From Acidobacteriota bacterium (lineage in GTDB: Bacteria > Acidobacteriota > Vicinamibacteria > Marinacidobacterales > Marinacidobacteraceae): a DNA stretch of 40,886 nucleotides. Numbering within the stretch: position 1 is the first letter of the stretch; each line of letters opens with the position of its first letter. Both the position numbers and the translations under genes were made by a program. This document shows, one piece after another, positions 7,747 to 15,410 of this stretch. The notes beneath the pieces were generated by a model. That model was not told where the DNA came from, searched no databases, and saw only the letters and a program-made list of their open reading frames with translations. The DNA lies in NCBI GenBank assembly GCA_009840635.1, contig VXNL01000104.1:1-40886 (forward strand). The letters are read 5' to 3'.

Positions 7747-8418
7747 TCACATCGGAATCCAGCGGCCGCCCGCATGGCGCTCGACACGGATCCGGGAGCT
7801 GCCGCCGTGAATCACGACCGCGAAGACGCTGCCCTCCCCGCTGACGGTGATGCGTCCGGAGCCGGAGCCGCCGAGGGGCGAGAACGAGATCATCCCCGCG
7901 GCCCCGACCTCGTGACCGGGGATCGCGGCCGGGTCCGCTTCTCCGGCGGGGGCTCCCCACAAGACTCCGGGGAAACGCGCTCCGAACCTCCAGGGGTTCT
8001 CCAGCAGGCGCTCCTCGCCCCTCGCGATCTCGGCACGCCGCACGCCGTTGTGGTTGGTGTCCAGCACCAGGGCCACCACGGGTGAGTCGGCGGGCCCGGG
8101 GACCTCGATGCCGTGCCCGTCGAGCGGCGGATCGAAGACGACCGCGACGTTCGCGGCGCGGGAAGCCGCTTCCGCGCGCGCCTTCTGGAGGAGCGAGCGC
8201 ATCGCGAGCGCCGCCCCGCGGACGCGCTCCGCCCGGAGATGCCCGGCGAGCGGCGGAATCGCGGTACCCGCCATCACCAGGAGCAGGGCCAACGCAACCA
8301 GCAGTTCGACGAGACTGAAGCCCGGCGACTGCCGCCGCCCGGCTGCGGCGCCGGGAATCCGAAGGCCTCGGTCAGGCGGCTTCGGCAAGCGCAATCGAGT
8401 CGTCGCGCCGGTTCGCAT
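7747..8418 (-). CDS. GspH/FimT-like pseudopilin
   Basis: The protein carries a type IV pilin class III signal: SPG followed by FSLVELLVALALLLV, with cleavage expected after the glycine and Glu at position +5. The roughly 180-residue mature part has a long N-terminal helix (LAMRSLLQKARAEAASRAANVAVVF) typical of GspH/FimT minor pilins. These proteins help start a type II secretion pseudopilus or type IV pilus. The ATG at 8418 gives an unusually long pre-signal of about 40 residues and overlaps the comEA-like gene by 47 bp. A nearer TTG (8394 or 8388) is possible. No other pilus genes are nearby, but the ComEA-like protein upstream points to DNA uptake. Confidence 0.75.
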   Translation of the reverse strand: MRTGATTRLRLPKPPDRGLRIPGAAAGRRQSPGFSLVELLVALALLLVMAGTAIPPLAGHLRAERVRGAALAMRSLLQKARAEAASRAANVAVVFDPPLDGHGIEVPGPADSPVVALVLDTNHNGVRRAEIARGEERLLENPWRFGARFPGVLWGAPAGEADPAAIPGHEVGAAGMISFSPLGGSGSGRITVSGEGSVFAVVIHGGSSRIRVERHAGGRWIPM

Positions 8419-8695
8419 CGCCGACCGTGACGTGGGGCCGGATCCGCTCGTAAACACGCTCGCCGATGCCCTGGACGTTCATGAGTTCCTCGGTCGAGGC
8501 GAACGGCCCGTTTTCCTCGCGCCACTTCACGATGCGCTCGGCCGTCACTTCCCCGATCCGCGGCAGCTCGGTGAGTTCCTCCGCGGTGGCGGTGTTGATG
8601 TTGATGGGCTCCTCCGGCTGCATCGCGGAGACCGCGAGCATCGCCGAAGCGACGAGGGCGACGAGGGCCAGAAAAGGGACGCGGAACTGGGTCAT
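8372..8695 (-). CDS. ComEA-like helix-hairpin-helix protein
   Basis: This 107-residue exported protein has a signal-type hydrophobic stretch (PFLALVALVASAML) followed by a ComEA-type double helix-hairpin-helix. The characteristic PININTATAEELTELPRIGE is followed by a second hairpin with LMNVQGIGERVYERI. Such proteins bind double-stranded DNA in the periplasm during natural transformation. An AAGGAGA ribosome-binding site precedes the ATG at the usual distance. The downstream pseudopilin overlaps its 3' end. Stand-alone short versions are also found in bacteria without proven competence, so the transformation role is likely but not certain. Confidence 0.85.
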   Translation of the reverse strand: MTQFRVPFLALVALVASAMLAVSAMQPEEPININTATAEELTELPRIGEVTAERIVKWREENGPFASTEELMNVQGIGERVYERIRPHVTVGDANRRDDSIALAEAA

Positions 8696-9029
8696 GTGGT
8701 TCTCCTTGTGTTGACGTGAAGCGCCGGGAGCACGTTGCTCCGCAACGGACGGGCCAGTTCGGCGCGCCCTCCCTCCGCGCCTCCCCCCGGCGCCCGCGAC
8801 GTCGTCCGCTCCGGACCGGGACAGCCCTTGGATCAATGAGTTAGCGGCCCTCGACGCGGACTCCGCCCCTGGCGCGGCCGCCGGGCGGCGCGTCCGAGGA
8901 CGCGGCCGGGAGGCCCCGGTGTCAACTCCGGTTGACGAAGAGCGTCAGCGAGAGTTGTCGCTTGTCAAGATCGCATTGCCCTCGGAACCGGAGGGAGACA
9001 GGAACGGCCGCGCCGGGACGCCGAACGGA
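8696..9029. other. Intergenic gap of 334 bp
   Basis: This separates the M23 peptidase stop from the ComEA-like start, both on minus. I see no credible gene. It contains a perfect inverted repeat, GTCAAC and GTTGAC around TCCG, at 8921-8936, which could be a regulator site or weak terminator. The ComEA-like Shine-Dalgarno is at the low-coordinate end. Confidence 0.4.
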
Positions 9030-10334
9030 TCAGGAACCTTCGGTCCCGCCGACGACGGTCACCGGGGTCCGCGCGGGCGCGCGGCGGGCGGGCTGCTCGA
9101 AGGAGCCCACGAGTTCATCCCGCCACGCCTCGAACACGGGCAGATGTTCCGCCGGGATAGGTGGCCCCGGAGGCAGGATGTGGGTGCGCGGATTCAGGGG
9201 CTTTCCGTGGCGATAGAGCCGATAGTCGAGGTGGGGACCGGTCGAGACGCCGGTGGAGCCCACGAAGCCGATGACATCGCGCTGGCTCACGCGGCGCCCG
9301 GCACGGATCTCGGGCGGAAGCCGTGAGAGATGGAGGTACTTCGTCATGTAGCCGCCCGCATGGCGCAGGGTGACCATGATGCCGTTCGGGCCTCGGTTGC
9401 CGGCGTCCGTCACCACCCCGTCCGCGGTCGACCGGACCGGCGTACCCAGGGGCGCCACGTAGTCCACCCCGTAGTGCGGCCGGTACACGCGATGGATCGG
9501 GTGGAGCCTCCGGCTGGTGAAGACCCCCGAGATCCGGGTGTATTCCACCGGACTCATCAGGAAGGCGCGTTGGATGGAGTTCCCCTCGTAGTCGTAGTAG
9601 CCGGATTCACCGGTCGGCAGTTCGAAGCGGAACGCGTGGATGGACCGGCCGGCATTGATGTAGCGGACGGCGTGCAGGTCGCCGTAGCCCTTCCACTCGC
9701 CCGCATCGTCATAGAGCTTGTCCACGACTGCCGAGTAGCTGTCGCCCGCCCGCGTGTCCCGGTGGAAGTCGATGTCGTACTCGAGGGCTCTGGCGATCCG
9801 GCCCGCCAGGTCAGGCCGCTCGCCCGCGGCGACCAGGCTCTGGTAGAGGCTGCTGTCCACCTCTCCCTGGACCACCTCCCGCCGGTCGAGCGGCTCCCGG
9901 CTGAACTCGTGCGCATCCCAGGCCGTCCCCGTCCGGAGAACCGCCACCTCGCGGAAATCGTCGAGCGGCAGCTCGATCCGGGCGAGGTGCCCCCGTTCGT
10001 CCCGGTGCAGCCAGATCGTCTGCCCGACCTTCAGCCGCCGGACGTTCGCGACCGCCGTCAGGGCCGCGCTGACCGAGCCCACTTCCCGGTGGGGCAGGCC
10101 GTTTCGCACCAGCACGTCGGACAGCGAGTCCCCGCGCGCGAACCGGTCGGGAACGGAGAAGAGCCCGACCTGCGGCCCGTCCGGGACCGTGACAGCGGCT
10201 GCGGCCGGCATCCCGGGCGCCTCCGGCAAGGGACCGTTCCAGGACTTCAGGACGCCCACCCCAAAAAGGACGACTCCCCCGAGAAGACCGCCGATCACCG
10301 CGGTCGCCGAGGCGAAATGGGGAGCTTGGCGCAC
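9030..10334 (-). CDS. M23 family metallopeptidase, membrane-anchored
   Basis: The 434-residue protein probably acts in the periplasm as a peptidoglycan endopeptidase like MepM. An N-terminal membrane anchor (residues about 12-30) is followed by a LysM/OapA-like region (RGDSLSDVLVRNGLP). The C-terminal lysostaphin-type domain has the zinc ligands HYGVDY and the HLDYR motif, with HLSRLP between them. The proline-rich and basic tail after the catalytic domain is probably disordered. The start is GTG; AAGAAT lies seven bases upstream and there is no Shine-Dalgarno. It lies 32 bp downstream of the epimerase gene on the same strand. Confidence 0.9.
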   Translation of the reverse strand: MRQAPHFASATAVIGGLLGGVVLFGVGVLKSWNGPLPEAPGMPAAAAVTVPDGPQVGLFSVPDRFARGDSLSDVLVRNGLPHREVGSVSAALTAVANVRRLKVGQTIWLHRDERGHLARIELPLDDFREVAVLRTGTAWDAHEFSREPLDRREVVQGEVDSSLYQSLVAAGERPDLAGRIARALEYDIDFHRDTRAGDSYSAVVDKLYDDAGEWKGYGDLHAVRYINAGRSIHAFRFELPTGESGYYDYEGNSIQRAFLMSPVEYTRISGVFTSRRLHPIHRVYRPHYGVDYVAPLGTPVRSTADGVVTDAGNRGPNGIMVTLRHAGGYMTKYLHLSRLPPEIRAGRRVSQRDVIGFVGSTGVSTGPHLDYRLYRHGKPLNPRTHILPPGPPIPAEHLPVFEAWRDELVGSFEQPARRAPARTPVTVVGGTEGS

Positions 10335-10366
10335 GCCGGGAATTCTTCAGTATGCCACAGGTGACA

Positions 10367-11326
10367 CTAGGTGTGCCCAACGGAGAAGGTGTCCGCCAGG
10401 TTCCCGGCGGCCGGGCGCAGCAGCCGTGAAATCCCTTCCTGCAGGGGTACGCGAGCCCTGAAACCCAGGAGTTCGGCCGCCTGGCCGGTATCCGCGGCGG
10501 CATGCCGCATGTCGCCGGCCCGAACCGGCCCGAAGGCCGGAGCCGGCGCCGCGCCAGCCGCGTCCGCTACCAGGCGCCAGATCTCGCGTACCGACGCCGA
10601 GTGCCCCGTTCCGACGTTGAAGACGTGGCCTCCGGGCTCCCCCGAGGCTCCCTGCAGGGCGAGCACCAGAGCGTGCACCACGTCGGCGACGAAGACGAAG
10701 TCCCGGGTCTGGCCGCCGTCGCCGTGGATTTCGGACCGCTCGCCGGCGAGCGCCTGGGCCGAGAAGCGCGCCAGGACGCCGGAATAGGGGGAATCGGCCG
10801 GCTGGCCCGGCCCGTACACGTTGAAAAAGCGCAGCGCGACGGCCGGCGGCCCTCCGGTGCGGTGATGCAGCAGGACGTGCCGTTCCCCGGCCAGCTTGGT
10901 GACGGCGTACACCGAACGGGGCTTCAGCGGCGCCGATTCCGCGATCGGGCGTTCGCCGGCGTCGCCGTAGACGGAGCAGGACGAGGCGTACACGAGAGCG
11001 GAGACGCCGGCCCGCCGGGACTCGTCGAGCACCACGAGGGTTCCGTCCACGTTCACCCGGGCGGCGGCCTCCGGATCCAGCTCCGCGCGGGGGACCGAGG
11101 CCAGCGCCGCCAGGTGCGCTACCCGGTTGACGCCGGCGAGGGCCTCGCGAACGACGGCCGAATCCCGGATGTCCCCTTCGCGAACGTCGATCAGCGGGTT
11201 CCCGGAGACGCGGTCGCGCCGGCCGGTCGAAAAGTCATCGAGGACCCGGACCCGCTCCCCGGCCGCCGCGCGCTCCAGCGCCAGCGCAGAGCCGATGAAA
11301 CCGGCGCCGCCGGTGATCAGGATCAC
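10367..11326 (-). CDS. NAD-dependent epimerase/dehydratase (SDR, GalE-like)
   Basis: The 319-residue extended short-chain dehydrogenase has the N-terminal NAD-binding loop GGAGFIG (6-12). The catalytic SSCSVYG and YAVTK (Tyr-x-x-x-Lys) follow, then the substrate-region RFFNVYGPGQ. Such enzymes epimerise UDP-glucose/galactose or related nucleotide sugars for envelope polysaccharides; the exact sugar cannot be told. The start is GTG with an AGGTG ribosome-binding site about seven bases upstream. It may be co-transcribed with the M23 peptidase, suggesting a shared envelope theme. Confidence 0.9.
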   Translation of the reverse strand: MILITGGAGFIGSALALERAAAGERVRVLDDFSTGRRDRVSGNPLIDVREGDIRDSAVVREALAGVNRVAHLAALASVPRAELDPEAAARVNVDGTLVVLDESRRAGVSALVYASSCSVYGDAGERPIAESAPLKPRSVYAVTKLAGERHVLLHHRTGGPPAVALRFFNVYGPGQPADSPYSGVLARFSAQALAGERSEIHGDGGQTRDFVFVADVVHALVLALQGASGEPGGHVFNVGTGHSASVREIWRLVADAAGAAPAPAFGPVRAGDMRHAAADTGQAAELLGFRARVPLQEGISRLLRPAAGNLADTFSVGHT

Positions 11327-11357
11327 ACCCGAGCACCTGTTTGCACAACGGGGGTTT

Positions 11358-11398
11358 CGCCCGCTCTGCGGGCGATGCCGGCCGGAGGCCGGCGCTCC
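11358..11398 (+). repeat. REP-like palindromic repeat, copy 2
   Basis: Two perfect hairpins lie side by side. CGCCCGC and GCGGGCG surround TCT (11358-11374). Two bases later, GCCGGCC and GGCCGGC surround GGA (11377-11393), followed by GCTCC. The repeat begins three bases past the rnpB 3' end, so on the minus strand the two stems would form directly after the RNA. They could help define or terminate it. Confidence 0.65.
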
Positions 11399-11401
11399 GG
11401 G

Positions 11402-11779
11402 GGTCCGAGCCGCTCGTAAGCCGAATTCTGTTCCCCGACGCGGTCGCCCGCGACGGGGTGACGGTCATGCATCTAGCCCGGCGGTTGCCCGACGGGTCGA
11501 GCGACCTACCCGGAAGCTCGGACAGGCGGCCCTCGGGCGCTTCCCTATTTGGTCTTGCTCCATGCGGGGTTTACCGTGCCCCGGACATCACTGCCCGGGC
11601 GGTGCGCTCTTACCGCACCTTTTCACCCTTACCGCTCCCCGGAGGGAGAGGCGGTCTGTTTTCTGTGGCACTTTCCTTCCGGTCACCCGGACTGGGCGTT
11701 ACCCAGCGCACTGCCTTCTGGAGTTCGGACTTTCCTCCCGCTCCCGGAGGAGCCGGCGACCGTCTGAACGACTCGAACC
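11402..11779 (-). ncRNA. rnpB: RNase P RNA, bacterial type A
   Basis: About 378 nt, read on the minus strand. The hallmark conserved blocks are all present: GAGGAAAGTCCGAACTCC near the 5' end, AGGGTGAAAAGGTGCGGTAA and the GGTAAACCCC segment. The 3' end shows ACAGAATTCGGCTTACGAGC. The first 14 bases (GGTTCGAGTCGTTC) pair fully, with three G-U pairs, to the last 14 (GAGCGGCTCGGACC), giving helix P1 and fixing both ends. This is the catalytic RNA that removes 5' leaders from tRNA precursors. It lies downstream of the sigma-54 activator gene, 68 bp away, with its own candidate -10 box. Confidence 0.95.
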
Positions 11780-11786
11780 GTCCTGG

Positions 11787-11792
11787 ATTCTA
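11787..11792 (-). promoter_or_regulatory. Candidate -10 element of rnpB
   Basis: TAGAAT on the minus strand ends seven bases before the predicted 5' end of RNase P RNA. This is one mismatch from TATAAT and at ideal spacing. No TTGACA-like -35 is seen 17 bases upstream. It helps calibrate similar hexamers elsewhere in the window. Confidence 0.5.
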
Positions 11793-11847
11793 CCGGCCTC
11801 CGGGGAACCGGGTTTCCACGGCGGCCGGCAGGCGGGTCCGGACGAGC

Positions 11848-13056
11848 CTAGAGGTGTTCCCGCACGTCCGCTTCGCCCATCTCCGCGCCGGGACTCAGGA
11901 TCAGGATGCGCTCCACGAGATTGCGCAGCTCGCGCACGTTTCCGGGAAACGGCTGCCGGGCGAGGAGTTCGAGCGCGTCCCCGGTGAACGTGCGGGGCTG
12001 CCCCCCCACCTCGAGTTGCTCCACGAAGTGAGCCACCAGCAGCGGGACGTCGCCCGGACGATCCCGCAGCGGCGGCATCTCGATCGGGATCACGTTCAGC
12101 CGGTGGAGAAGATCGCTGCGGAAGCTCTCCTGCTCAAGGTCCTGGTTCGTCGCCGAGAGCACCCGGACGTCGACTTCGACCGACTTCGAGCCGCCGACCC
12201 GGGTAATGCGGTTCTCCTCGAGGGCGCGCAGCACCTTGGCCTGCGTCCGGGCGCTCATGTCCCCGACCTCGTCGAGGAAGAGCGTGCCCCCGTCGGCCTG
12301 CTCGAACTTGCCGACCATCTGGCGGTGCGCCCCCGTATAGGAGCCGCGTTCGGCGCCGAACAGCTCGCTCTCGATGAGCTCCTCGGGGATCGCCGCGCAG
12401 TTGACCTCGATGAACGGTCCGGAGGCCCGACGGCTGGCCTGGTGGATCAACCGGGCGGCCACTTCCTTGCCGGTCCCGGACTCGCCGGTGATGAGCACGC
12501 GGACGTCGCTCGGCGCCACCCGCTCGATGCGCTCCCGCACGACGGCGAGGGCCGGTGATTCACCCACCAGCTGCCGGCCGCCACCCTCGCGGCTGCGGTG
12601 CATCTCCACCTCGGCGGCCAGGCGGCGGTTCTCGTTCTCGAGCCGCTTCCGTTCGAGCGTCCGCGTCTTGTCGATCGCCATCCGGAGACAGGCGCCGATG
12701 TCCCCTCCCCCGCCTTTCTCCAGAAAGTGCGCCGCCCCCTCCTGGATCGCCCGCACCGCGGTCTCGATGTCCCCGTGGCCCGTGTGCATCACGACCGCCA
12801 CCGAGGGCTTCTCGGCGCGGATACGCCGGAGGACCTCCATCCCGTCCATACCCGGCATCTTGATGTCCAGAACGACCAGATCGCAGGGATTGCGGTCCAG
12901 GGCCGCGAGGGCGTCCGGACCCGAGGCCGCCTCGAAGACCGTCCAGCCCTCGTATCGCAGCCGGCGGCGGAGCGACCGCCGGATGACCGCCTCGTCGTCG
13001 ACGACGAGTACCGCGATGTCCTCGTCGCCGGAGGCCGGGAGTGGCATACGGCTCAT
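11848..13056 (-). CDS. NtrC-family sigma-54 response regulator lacking the DNA-binding domain
   Basis: The 402-residue protein has a receiver domain (about 14-125) with acidic pair D20-D21 and phospho-site D64 (VVLDIKMPG). The sigma-54 AAA+ domain follows, with Walker A GESGTGKE at 191-198, sigma-54 loop GSYTGA at 238-243 and Walker B GGTLFLDEVGD at 256-266. FPGNVRELRNLVE is at 370-382. It stops at 402 just after the AAA+ lid, where relatives continue into a Fis-type helix-turn-helix. The 68 bp before rnpB leave no room for one. Similar domain-less activators (FlgR in Helicobacter) work from solution. The sigma-54 loop is GSYTGA instead of GAFTGA. The start ATG overlaps the DUF309 stop as ATGA. 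No cognate kinase is adjacent. Confidence 0.92.
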   Translation of the reverse strand: MSRMPLPASGDEDIAVLVVDDEAVIRRSLRRRLRYEGWTVFEAASGPDALAALDRNPCDLVVLDIKMPGMDGMEVLRRIRAEKPSVAVVMHTGHGDIETAVRAIQEGAAHFLEKGGGGDIGACLRMAIDKTRTLERKRLENENRRLAAEVEMHRSREGGGRQLVGESPALAVVRERIERVAPSDVRVLITGESGTGKEVAARLIHQASRRASGPFIEVNCAAIPEELIESELFGAERGSYTGAHRQMVGKFEQADGGTLFLDEVGDMSARTQAKVLRALEENRITRVGGSKSVEVDVRVLSATNQDLEQESFRSDLLHRLNVIPIEMPPLRDRPGDVPLLVAHFVEQLEVGGQPRTFTGDALELLARQPFPGNVRELRNLVERILILSPGAEMGEADVREHL

Positions 13057-13523
13057 GCTAGCCCGGCGTGGGCCCGGAGCACCTCGAAACGCTGCGCCAA
13101 TACGCCGGCCTCCCCGGCGCCGCCGGCCCGCTCCATGCCGGCGAGCGCGGCATCCAGCAGCTTCCGGCTTCCGCGATCCCCCCCGAGTTCCTGCTTGAGC
13201 GCCGCGGCGGCGAGCTGGATGAATGCCCGGAGCGCCTCCCGCTCGGGCGTCTCGGCGTCCTCCCCACGGGGCGCGGCCTGCCACAGCTCTTCCCACACCG
13301 CGTGGGCCTCCCACCAGTAGCGGGCGCGGAACAGCTCTTCGCCGTACCGGAACAGCCGGGCATCCGGGAGGGCGGCCAGCGGGACCTGGTCCGCCGGGAG
13401 AAGGCCCGGCGGAAGCTGCTCGAAGAAGCGGTGCCCGTCGGGATGCCGCTCCGGATGGGGCGTCCGTCCGGGGCGGTGCCGGTAGGGAGGAAACGGGAGC
13501 TGGGGTCGCGGCGGACCTGTCAA
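13053..13523 (-). CDS. DUF309 domain protein
   Basis: The protein is about 156 residues. The DUF309 core is seen as RYGEELFRARYWWEAHAVWEELW followed by EREALRAFIQLAAAALKQE, a helical bundle with conserved His-Glu and Trp residues. The biochemical function of this family is unknown. No ATG or GTG is available near the N-terminus. A TTG at 13523 overlaps the polyprenyl synthase stop as TTGA, matching the window's coupling pattern, so it is taken as the start. The first about 30 residues are proline and arginine rich and probably disordered. Its 3' end overlaps the sigma-54 activator start by four bases. Confidence 0.8.
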   Translation of the reverse strand: MTGPPRPQLPFPPYRHRPGRTPHPERHPDGHRFFEQLPPGLLPADQVPLAALPDARLFRYGEELFRARYWWEAHAVWEELWQAAPRGEDAETPEREALRAFIQLAAAALKQELGGDRGSRKLLDAALAGMERAGGAGEAGVLAQRFEVLRAHAGLA

Positions 13524-14527
13524 CGGTCGCGCCAGATCACGAACTCGGCGAGCGCTTCCATGCCGTCCCGGTAGGACGAAGGCGGCACCGCCGCCAGGGC
13601 TTCCCGCGAGGCGGCCGCGAAGCCTTCCGCCACCCGGCGCGCCTCGTCGAGACCTCCCTGGCGCTCGACCAGCGCGAGAATCTCGTCCTGCTGCCCGGGG
13701 GTGAGCTCGCCGCTGTCGAGCACTTCCTCGACGAGCGGGACGGCCTCGGGTTCGCGCTCGAGCGCCTGCAGGATCGGCAGCGTCAGGTGCCCTTCCTTGA
13801 GGTCGCTGAGCACCGGCTTGCCCACCATGGCGGCGCTCGCGGTGAAATCGAAGAGATCGTCCGCCACCTGAAACGCCATGCCGAGATTCATGCAGGTGTC
13901 GCCCAGCGCCCGCTCGACCTCGGGGGGCGCGTCGACCATCATCGCGCCCATCCTGCCGCAGCCGTGGAAGAGGTACGCGGTCTTGAGACGCAGGATCCGC
14001 AGGTGCTCCTCGCGGGTCAGGCCGATGACCCCGCCCCGCGCCTTTTCGAGGAGCATGCCCTCGATCATGCGCATGGTGAGGTCGCACATCGTGGCGACGA
14101 CCTGGGGGTTTCGCTGCTCCACGGCCAGCGCCATGGACTGGATGTAGAGGAAATCGCCGATCAGGACGGTGAGGTCGTTGCCCAGCAGGCTGTTCAGCGA
14201 AGCCTGGCCCCGCCGCGTGTCGGCCTCGTCGACGATGTCGTCGTGGACCAGCGTCGCGGTGTGCATGATCTCGACCATCGCCCCGTAGGAAGGGGCGCTG
14301 GGATGCGTCCGGCCCTTGACTCCGTCGGCGGCGCGCGCCGCGATCAGCAGCAACATCGGACGGAGGCGCTTGCCACCGCTCCGGTAGAGGTACTGGCTGG
14401 TCAGCTTCACCAGCTCGAGGTCGCTCTCCACCCGCGCGGCCAGGATGCGTTCGACCTCGGCCAGGTCCGGAGCCAGTTCGGCCTCCAACTCGGAGAGCAG
14501 GCTCCCGGGACTCGAAACGGACAGCAT
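13520..14527 (-). CDS. Polyprenyl diphosphate synthase (long-chain trans-isoprenyl)
   Basis: The 335-residue enzyme elongates farnesyl diphosphate with isopentenyl diphosphate to make the side chain of ubiquinone or menaquinone. It has GGKRLRP (51-57), the first aspartate-rich motif DDIVD (96-100) and the second DDLFD (223-227). Residues before the first motif are small, as in long-chain (hepta/octa/nona) enzymes; exact length cannot be assigned. ATG start; ATAAT-like sequence is 19 bases upstream and no strong ribosome-binding site is seen. It follows tatD by 25 bp and is translationally coupled to DUF309. Confidence 0.92.
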   Translation of the reverse strand: MLSVSSPGSLLSELEAELAPDLAEVERILAARVESDLELVKLTSQYLYRSGGKRLRPMLLLIAARAADGVKGRTHPSAPSYGAMVEIMHTATLVHDDIVDEADTRRGQASLNSLLGNDLTVLIGDFLYIQSMALAVEQRNPQVVATMCDLTMRMIEGMLLEKARGGVIGLTREEHLRILRLKTAYLFHGCGRMGAMMVDAPPEVERALGDTCMNLGMAFQVADDLFDFTASAAMVGKPVLSDLKEGHLTLPILQALEREPEAVPLVEEVLDSGELTPGQQDEILALVERQGGLDEARRVAEGFAAASREALAAVPPSSYRDGMEALAEFVIWRDR

Positions 14528-14552
14528 TTACTGAATTCGGCCGACGATTATC

Positions 14553-15410
14553 TCACGCGGAGAGTGCCGGATTCGCAGCGGATCCCTGTGGCCGGGGCGT
14601 CGCTGTCCCGAAGAAAAAGCGACGGAAGTTGGCGTCGGTCGCCGCCTCGATTTCCCCGAGGTCGGCCGACCGCGCGGCAGCGAGAGCGCGGGCGGTCTCG
14701 ACCACCATGGCGGGTTCGGCCCGCTTTCCCCGGTGGGGCACCGGCGCCAGATAGGGGCTGTCCGTTTCCACCAGCAGGTGGTCGAGGGGCACGAGCGCGG
14801 CGGTGCGACGGAGGTCCTCGGCGTTCTTGAAGGTGAGGATCCCGGAGAACGAGATCAGGAAACCGCGTTCCCAGCCCGCCCGGGCGAGCCGTTCGCTTGC
14901 GGTGAAGCAGTGAAGGATGGCCCCGCAGCCGGCGAGGTCCTCCTCGTCCGCGATGCGGAGGAAGTCGTCCTCGGCGTCGCGGTGGTGTACGACGACCGGC
15001 AGTCCCAGCTCCCGGGCCATCCGGATCTGGCGGCGGAACACGTCCCGCTGCTCGGGGCGCGGGCTCAGGTCGTAGTGGTAGTCGAGCCCCACTTCGCCGA
15101 TCGCGAGCAGCCGCGGGCGGCGCGCCAGTTCGGCGAGGCGCTCTTCTCCCCCGAGTTCCCCGAAAAGCCGGGCGTCGTGCGGATGACAACCCAGCGTCGT
15201 GAAGAGCTGCGGCGCTTCCTCCTCAGAGTGATCCGCGCCGTCCGGGTGCAGTGCGTCCACCAGCGAGAAGGTGTCCTCCCACGAGCCTTCGCCGTCGAGC
15301 ATGCCGATGGAAACGACCGTAGAAACACCGGCACGCGCGGCCCGCGCCAGCACCGCCCGCCGATCGGGACCGAAGGCCGGCTGGTCGAGGTGGGCGTGCG
15401 AGTCGGTCAT
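14553..15410 (-). CDS. TatD family metal-dependent hydrolase
   Basis: The 285-residue TIM-barrel metallohydrolase carries the TatD metal-binding residues: DSHAHLD at the N-terminus, the glutamate in GEVGLDYHYD, His in VVVHHRDAED and LHCFTAS, and the Asp in ETDSPYL. Relatives are Mg2+-dependent 3'-5' DNases active in DNA repair and D-aminoacyl-tRNA or fragment clearance. Its ATG overlaps the larC stop as ATGA, so it is coupled to larC. There is a small insertion (DGEGSWEDTFSLVDALHPD) near residue 40-60 relative to E. coli TatD. Confidence 0.9.
   Translation of the reverse strand: MTDSHAHLDQPAFGPDRRAVLARAARAGVSTVVSIGMLDGEGSWEDTFSLVDALHPDGADHSEEEAPQLFTTLGCHPHDARLFGELGGEERLAELARRPRLLAIGEVGLDYHYDLSPRPEQRDVFRRQIRMARELGLPVVVHHRDAEDDFLRIADEEDLAGCGAILHCFTASERLARAGWERGFLISFSGILTFKNAEDLRRTAALVPLDHLLVETDSPYLAPVPHRGKRAEPAMVVETARALAAARSADLGEIEAATDANFRRFFFGTATPRPQGSAANPALSA

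Noticed and set aside
8921..8936. Back-to-back TTGAC -35 boxes
   Set aside because: GTTGAC occurs on both strands, but no -10 hexamer lies 16-18 bases away in either direction.
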